From Clostridia bacterium (GTDB lineage: Bacteria; Bacillota; Clostridia; Christensenellales; Borkfalkiaceae), in the NCBI GenBank assembly GCA_900770685.1, contig CAAGLC010000033.1, positions 1 to 10,254 of the forward strand: a stretch of DNA of 10,254 nucleotides, read 5' to 3'. Under the pieces are notes generated by a model. That model was not told where the DNA came from. It worked only from the letters and a program-made list of their open reading frames with translations, and ran no database searches. This document shows positions 6,253 to 10,254 of the stretch, in pieces. The translations under genes were made by a program, and so were the position numbers. Within the stretch, counting starts at the first letter, position 1; every line of letters begins with the position of its first letter.

Positions 6253-7689
6253 ATGAAATTATCGTCTAATCTTGATAAAAATCTTCAAGTGCTAAAAAAG
6301 ATACTCTCTTCCGACGACGTTTTCTTTATGGACGTTGAAGTTAAATCAAAAAAGGGTTGCCTTATTTTTGTCGGCGACATAGTGGACAAAACGGCAATGG
6401 GTGAACTTATCTTAAGACCTTTAGAACAATCTAAACGTAAAATAACCGAGAATTCTATACTGAAAACCTTTTATAGCCCTGAAAAAAAGCCAGTTTACGA
6501 CCTATCGGACGTTGTTGACGAAGTCTTGCTCGGCAACTCCGTACTTTTACTAGACAAGCTTAAAACGGCTTTCTCGTTCGGACTAAAAAAGTTTGAAAAA
6601 CGCGCGATTGCAGAGCCACCCACTTCGACGGTTCTTAAAGGACCGCGAGAAGGGTTCGTGGAAAGTTTGCCCGTTAACGTTAGTATGATGAGAAGAAAAA
6701 TTAAATCGCCTAACCTCAAATTTATCAATCTTACGGTTGGGAAATTCTCTAACACATTGGTTTCTATTTGTTATCTAAAAGGCATAGCCGACGATAGACT
6801 GGTTCAAGACCTTAAGAAAAAAATTTCTGAAATCGATATCGACGCCGTGCTAGATTCTTCCTACGTTAGCAAATTTATCGGCGAACATAAACGCTCTCTT
6901 TTTAAGCAGGTCGGAAACACAGAAAAACCGGATATTCTTTGCGGAAAAATTTTAGAAGGCAGAGTCGCAATTTTCGTTGACGGCTCGCCAATCGTTTTAA
7001 CCGTTCCATACCTTCTCGTTGAAGACTTCCAAAGCCCTAGCGATTATTACACTTCGACCTATAGCGCAACGATATCTAGAATAATTAGATCCATTTCCGT
7101 TTCGTTATCGCTTATGCTTCCCGCTTTCTTCGTCGCATCGGAACTTTTTCATTTGCAATTTATCCCGTTTGCCTTTCTTCTGACGGTGGAAAACAGTATA
7201 AAAGGTATCCCTTTATCGCCAAGTTACGAGATGTTTTTTACGCTTATGATTTTTGAAATACTAAACGAGGCGAGCGTTAGAATGCCTAGATATGTGGGGA
7301 TGGTCGTTTCTATCGTTGGCGGTTTAGTGCTTGGTGAAACAGCAGTTAGCGCAGGTATTATTTCCGCTCCGACGTTGATGATAGTCGCTTTTTCGGGTAT
7401 TTGTTTATATACCGTTCCTGAACTCGTGCAATCTTTTTCCACGCTTAGATTTTTATTCTTAGTCGTTGCGGGCGCAATAGGTATTTACGGACTAATTTGC
7501 GTTTCCCTTTTAGTCGTTATTTATTTAGTTTCCTTTGAAAGTTATAACACTCCTTTGTTAGCGCCCTTCTCTCCACTCGTTTTAGAAGATATGAAAGACG
7601 GCGTTTACAAAGCCCCTCTAAGCGAACAGGTTCTTAGACCGAAAAGCCTTAAAAACTTTAATAAAAAACGCATTAACTTATACGATTAA
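6253..7689 (+). CDS. gerAA: Spore germination receptor A subunit (GerA family)
   Basis: The A subunit of a nutrient germinant receptor in the spore inner membrane, 478 residues from the ATG at 6253. An N-terminal soluble domain (about 1-270) carries the family signatures EPPTSTVLKGPREGF (121-135), a long NLTVG...VSICYLKGIA strand pair (159-179), EKPDILCGKILEGRVAIFVDG (224-244) and QSPSDYY (260-266). About five membrane helices follow (roughly 280-300, 303-312, 346-368, 372-390, 398-426), ending with the conserved PLLAPFSPL (434-442). A GTG at 6235 is also in frame. I prefer the ATG because MKLSSNLDKNLQ resembles normal family N-termini and the GTG lies within the promoter. Neither start has a ribosome site. 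The germinant cannot be read from sequence. The symbol denotes the family, not orthology to B. subtilis gerA. Confidence 0.93.
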   Translation: MKLSSNLDKNLQVLKKILSSDDVFFMDVEVKSKKGCLIFVGDIVDKTAMGELILRPLEQSKRKITENSILKTFYSPEKKPVYDLSDVVDEVLLGNSVLLLDKLKTAFSFGLKKFEKRAIAEPPTSTVLKGPREGFVESLPVNVSMMRRKIKSPNLKFINLTVGKFSNTLVSICYLKGIADDRLVQDLKKKISEIDIDAVLDSSYVSKFIGEHKRSLFKQVGNTEKPDILCGKILEGRVAIFVDGSPIVLTVPYLLVEDFQSPSDYYTSTYSATISRIIRSISVSLSLMLPAFFVASELFHLQFIPFAFLLTVENSIKGIPLSPSYEMFFTLMIFEILNEASVRMPRYVGMVVSIVGGLVLGETAVSAGIISAPTLMIVAFSGICLYTVPELVQSFSTLRFLFLVVAGAIGIYGLICVSLLVVIYLVSFESYNTPLLAPFSPLVLEDMKDGVYKAPLSEQVLRPKSLKNFNKKRINLYD

Positions 7690-7708
7690 CGTTAACTTAT
7701 TCGATTAA
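7673..7708 (+). repeat. 17 bp tandem duplication spanning the gerA stop codon
   Basis: TTAACTTATACGATTAA (7673-7689) recurs as TTAACTTATTCGATTAA (7692-7708), 19 bases apart with one mismatch. The first copy encodes the last residues and stop of the A subunit; the second repeats that coding end in the short spacer before the next ribosome site. It looks like a small local duplication. Confidence 0.8.
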
Positions 7709-7723
7709 AAGGAGATGATTTTT

Positions 7724-8812
7724 ATGCAAAAACAACTCAATGTAAGACAACTATGTCTGTTTTGTATTGCCTTTTTACCTCTAACTAAATTGTTTATTAT
7801 GCCAAGCATCTTGGCTTCTAACGTTAAAGGCGATTTATGGCTTTCGGCGTTAATTAATATCGCTATCGATTTTTTCGCAATTACCGTCTATTTAGTTGCA
7901 ACTAAAAACGTGGAACTTTCTTTTATTGAAATGATGGAAGACGCTTTTGGAAAAACTACGACCAAGATTATTTGCTTTATCTATGCACTCTTTTTTGCGT
8001 TTAGGTCGATACTTCCCGTTTTAGAACAAAAAGATTATATAGATTATACCCTTTATTTTTCTATGCCGTCGCTTATTTACTTTCTTCCTTTCTTCGTTTC
8101 CGCTTTCTATTTATCTATGAAAAAATTAAGGGTGTTAGGTCGTCTTTCCGACGTTTTATTCACCTTCACCATTGTGGGATACGTTCTTCTTCTTGCTCTT
8201 TCCTTAGGGAACACCGACTTAACCGAGATTTTGCCCATTGGAAACTCCGGTATCTTAAATATTCTAGATTCCTCTAGGCAATCTATAACTTGGTTTGGCG
8301 ATTGTATTTATTTCCTATTCTTTATCGGCAACTTCAAAAAGGAAAAAGGTTACCTTGTTAAAATTCTTCTTTCGTTCTTGCTTTCCGGTGTTATGGTCGT
8401 TATATTCCTTATTGTCTTTTACGGCATCTTTTCTTCCATTGCGTTTAGACAAAGATTTGCTCTAACGGAAATCGCTAAATACACTTCGGTTATTAGCGAT
8501 ACGGGAAGATTCGATTACCTTGCAATAATTTCCCTTTTATTTTCTTTTATAGTTTCTTCAAGTTTGCCGTTGTTTTTCGCCTCAAAACTTATTAATTACG
8601 TGTTTACGTTTAAGGTAAAATTCATTTCGCCTTTAATAGTTTGCTTAGTTCCACTAATTACTATAGTTTTTTTATATCAACAGTTCTATTCGATAGAAAA
8701 CTTTATAATCAATTTTACGATTATTCCTTTTACCGTTCTCTCGCTTGTTTTCCCTATCGTTTTCTTGATTTGCGTTAATAGGAGATTTAAAAATGAAGTC
8801 CTTAACACCTAA
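7724..8812 (+). CDS. gerAB: Spore germination receptor B subunit (GerB family permease)
   Basis: The integral membrane subunit of the germinant receptor, 362 residues, in the endospore germination permease family of the APC superfamily; in Bacillus receptors the B subunit is implicated in germinant recognition. About ten hydrophobic helices are visible along the whole length, with the conserved GRFD (261-264; usually GRxD or GRxE) before a late helix. I place the start at ATG 7724, because GGAG at 7711-7714 is then nine bases away; an in-frame ATG at 7715 overlaps that ribosome site and would add only three residues. It follows the A subunit gene by 34 bp and overlaps the C subunit gene by 20 bp, so the three are cotranscribed. 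Confidence 0.92.
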   Translation: MQKQLNVRQLCLFCIAFLPLTKLFIMPSILASNVKGDLWLSALINIAIDFFAITVYLVATKNVELSFIEMMEDAFGKTTTKIICFIYALFFAFRSILPVLEQKDYIDYTLYFSMPSLIYFLPFFVSAFYLSMKKLRVLGRLSDVLFTFTIVGYVLLLALSLGNTDLTEILPIGNSGILNILDSSRQSITWFGDCIYFLFFIGNFKKEKGYLVKILLSFLLSGVMVVIFLIVFYGIFSSIAFRQRFALTEIAKYTSVISDTGRFDYLAIISLLFSFIVSSSLPLFFASKLINYVFTFKVKFISPLIVCLVPLITIVFLYQQFYSIENFIINFTIIPFTVLSLVFPIVFLICVNRRFKNEVLNT

Positions 8813-10022
8813 GATTATTTTAATTTTAATTTTCGCAATTTTTACCTACTTCTTTACCAATAATATGGGCGTAGTGGATATTGAAAAAATGGCGATAATT
8901 ACCGCTATAGGTATTGACATTGACCAAGACGAATACTCAATCACGGCGCAAATTGCCGTGCCAGAAGAAGATTCGACTTCAACTGAAAAAAGAAAAACTC
9001 ATCTCACCGGCAAGGGTGTTACCGTTGGCGACGCAATTAAATCTATTAGCGACGTTTCCGGTTGGTACCCTCAACTCATTTTTTGTAACCTTATCGTTAT
9101 AGGCGAAGACTTTGAGCAAATAAACGTAATCACAGTTTTAGATTTCTTCGCAAAAACCCTTAGAATTCAGGACTCGGCTTTAGTGGTTATGGCGGACGGT
9201 AAAGCAAAAGATTTGCTTTCCAACTCCTCGCCTTTAGATAATATTTCTTCTTTTGCTTTGCAGAAAATATTGCACAAAAAATCCGGATTTAATAAGGACG
9301 TTGCCGAAGTAAACGTTAAGGATTTTTGTACCGGATATTACGGGCGTTCGGCTTCTTCTTTTATGCCAATCGTTAAAACGGTTAAACAGGAAAACTCTAG
9401 CGATTCTTCATCTTCACAGCAATCGAATAACGGTGGCTCTAATCAGATTGGCGGTATGAGTGGAACGGGTGCAAGTTCTTCGTCTGGTTCGCAAGGTAGC
9501 GTTCTTTTCGACGTTAAAAACACCGCTCTTTTTAAGAACGGTATAAAAGTTGGAGAACTTGACGAAGAGTCAACCGCTACGCTAAATTTACTCTCCGATA
9601 ACTTCTCTGAAAGTACTATTCCGTTAAAAGACGTAAACTGCAATCTTTATAATAAATGTAACTATTTAATCACTATTATTAAAAACGATAAAAGCTTAAA
9701 TTTAGAGGTTGAAGACGAAGAAATTACTCTCAAGGTAAAATTAAACCTTTTTTGTAAAATTAGCGACCAAAACAGTACCTTTTCCGACACCGTTCTATCT
9801 AAAAATACTCCCTTACCACCTGAAGTTAAGGACGCTATAATAACTAAACTTAACGATAACATTCACACGCTATTTCAAAAAATAAAACAGACCGATTGCG
9901 ACCTATTAAACTTAGATAAAAAACTTTTTAAGTATCATAATAAGCATTATAGAAATTCTAGCGATAATTTACTTGAAAGTATGAAAGTAAACGTTGAAGT
10001 AAACGTAGAAGGTCATAACTAA
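8793..10022 (+). CDS. gerAC: Spore germination receptor C subunit (Ger(x)C family), lipobox cysteine missing
   Basis: 409 residues, the third subunit of the germinant receptor, normally a lipoprotein on the outer face of the spore inner membrane. A hydrophobic N-terminal segment (7-22) is followed by EKMAIITAIGIDID (31-44), the usual start of the mature domain; LFKNGIKVGELDEESTATL (246-264) is the central family signature. Members normally have GCWD after the signal; here the sequence is NMGVVD and the first Cys is residue 98, so lipidation is not possible and the segment probably acts as a membrane anchor. A Ser/Gly/Asn/Gln-rich linker occupies about 199-236 between domains. The start has an AGGAGA site inside the end of the preceding gene. 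The family call is firm; receptor competence without the lipid is uncertain. Confidence 0.9.
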   Translation: MKSLTPKIILILIFAIFTYFFTNNMGVVDIEKMAIITAIGIDIDQDEYSITAQIAVPEEDSTSTEKRKTHLTGKGVTVGDAIKSISDVSGWYPQLIFCNLIVIGEDFEQINVITVLDFFAKTLRIQDSALVVMADGKAKDLLSNSSPLDNISSFALQKILHKKSGFNKDVAEVNVKDFCTGYYGRSASSFMPIVKTVKQENSSDSSSSQQSNNGGSNQIGGMSGTGASSSSGSQGSVLFDVKNTALFKNGIKVGELDEESTATLNLLSDNFSESTIPLKDVNCNLYNKCNYLITIIKNDKSLNLEVEDEEITLKVKLNLFCKISDQNSTFSDTVLSKNTPLPPEVKDAIITKLNDNIHTLFQKIKQTDCDLLNLDKKLFKYHNKHYRNSSDNLLESMKVNVEVNVEGHN

Positions 10023-10109
10023 TAATATAAAAATTTTCATTTGTGTATCACAGTATATAACAGTCCTATTTTTTGTTCATTTTAATAAAACTTAATGAAA
10101 TTTAAAAGT

Positions 10110-10137
10110 AAAAAACCACTCGATTGAGTGGTTTTTC
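10110..10137. terminator. Bidirectional terminator between the germination operon and the rRNA operon
   Basis: A perfect 11 bp inverted repeat (10111-10121 with 10126-10136; core CCACTC/GAGTGG, 4-base loop) has T-rich sequence on both sides: six T on the minus strand and TTTTTCTTT on the plus strand. It lies four bases beyond the 3' end of the 5S gene and about 90 bases after the germination operon, so it can end both converging transcripts. Confidence 0.88.
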
Positions 10138-10140
10138 TTT

Positions 10141-10254
10141 GGATGCAGCAACTACCTATTTTCCCGAGCCGTCTCCAGCTAAGTATTTTCGGCGCTAATG
10201 AGCTTAACTTCTGTGTTCGGTATGAGAACAGGTGGGACCTCATCGCTATCGTCA
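10141..10254 (-). rRNA. rrf: 5S ribosomal RNA, missing a few 5' bases at the window edge
   Basis: The minus strand carries the conserved 5S core CATACCGAACACAGAAGTTA near 10201-10225, preceded by GATAGCGATGAGGTCCCACC and followed by GGAGACGGC and a 3' end near GCTGCATCC. The 114 visible bases match a 5S of about 119, so roughly five 5' bases that would pair with the 3' end (helix I) are outside the window. It would be the last gene of an rRNA operon entering from the right, with its terminator at 10110-10137. Confidence 0.95.

Noticed and set aside
1..10254. CRISPR array, tRNA genes, insertion sequences or a known riboswitch
   Set aside because: I saw no regularly spaced repeats, cloverleaf-like sequence, transposase frame or recognisable riboswitch core on either strand.

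Overview
The window looks like chromosome from a low-GC, endospore-forming member of the Firmicutes (Clostridia sense). The evidence is an intact pro-sigma-K gene, a complete three-gene GerA-type germinant receptor operon, strong GGAGG-type ribosome binding sites, AT-rich intergenic DNA and a Firmicutes-like 5S rRNA. I cannot place it more precisely by eye. A Christensenellales-like or related uncultured clostridial lineage is only a guess.

Layout. (1) 1-744, minus strand: the N-terminal half of a phage terminase large subunit, cut by the window edge, with its own putative promoter. (2) 767-4692, minus strand: a probable operon read TM1266-type regulator, short-chain dehydrogenase, thyA, folA, MATE transporter. 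It has a good promoter inside the end of sigK, tightly packed or overlapping genes, and a strong terminator at 767-801. (3) 4686-5387, minus strand: sigK with a membrane-inserting pro-sequence and no interrupting element. (4) 5388-6211, plus strand, divergent from sigK: a leader containing a possible 25-29 codon ORF and two mutually exclusive RNA pairings around two Shine-Dalgarno sequences, then an unrecognised 173-residue membrane protein and a terminator. (5) 6216-10022, plus strand: spore germination genes of the GerA, GerB and GerC families. (6) 10110-10254: a bidirectional terminator and a 5S rRNA gene on the minus strand, so an rRNA operon converges on the germination operon.

How the genes fit together. 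Sigma-K is the late mother-cell sigma factor, and the GerA/B/C proteins form the nutrient receptor in the spore inner membrane, so the centre and right are sporulation and germination functions. ThyA and FolA form the dTMP/dihydrofolate recycling pair. The SDR, the hydrogenase-type regulator and the MATE pump share their transcription unit without an obvious metabolic link.

The most unusual signal is the leader at 5522-5646. One anti-Shine-Dalgarno segment (5621-5630) can pair either with the ribosome site of the leader ORF or with that of the 173-residue protein, which suggests a translational switch. Also notable are a GerC-family protein without a lipobox cysteine, a probably leaderless gerA start, near absence of GATC, and a lone terminase gene beside housekeeping genes. 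All calls are by reading the sequence. No searches or folding programs were run.
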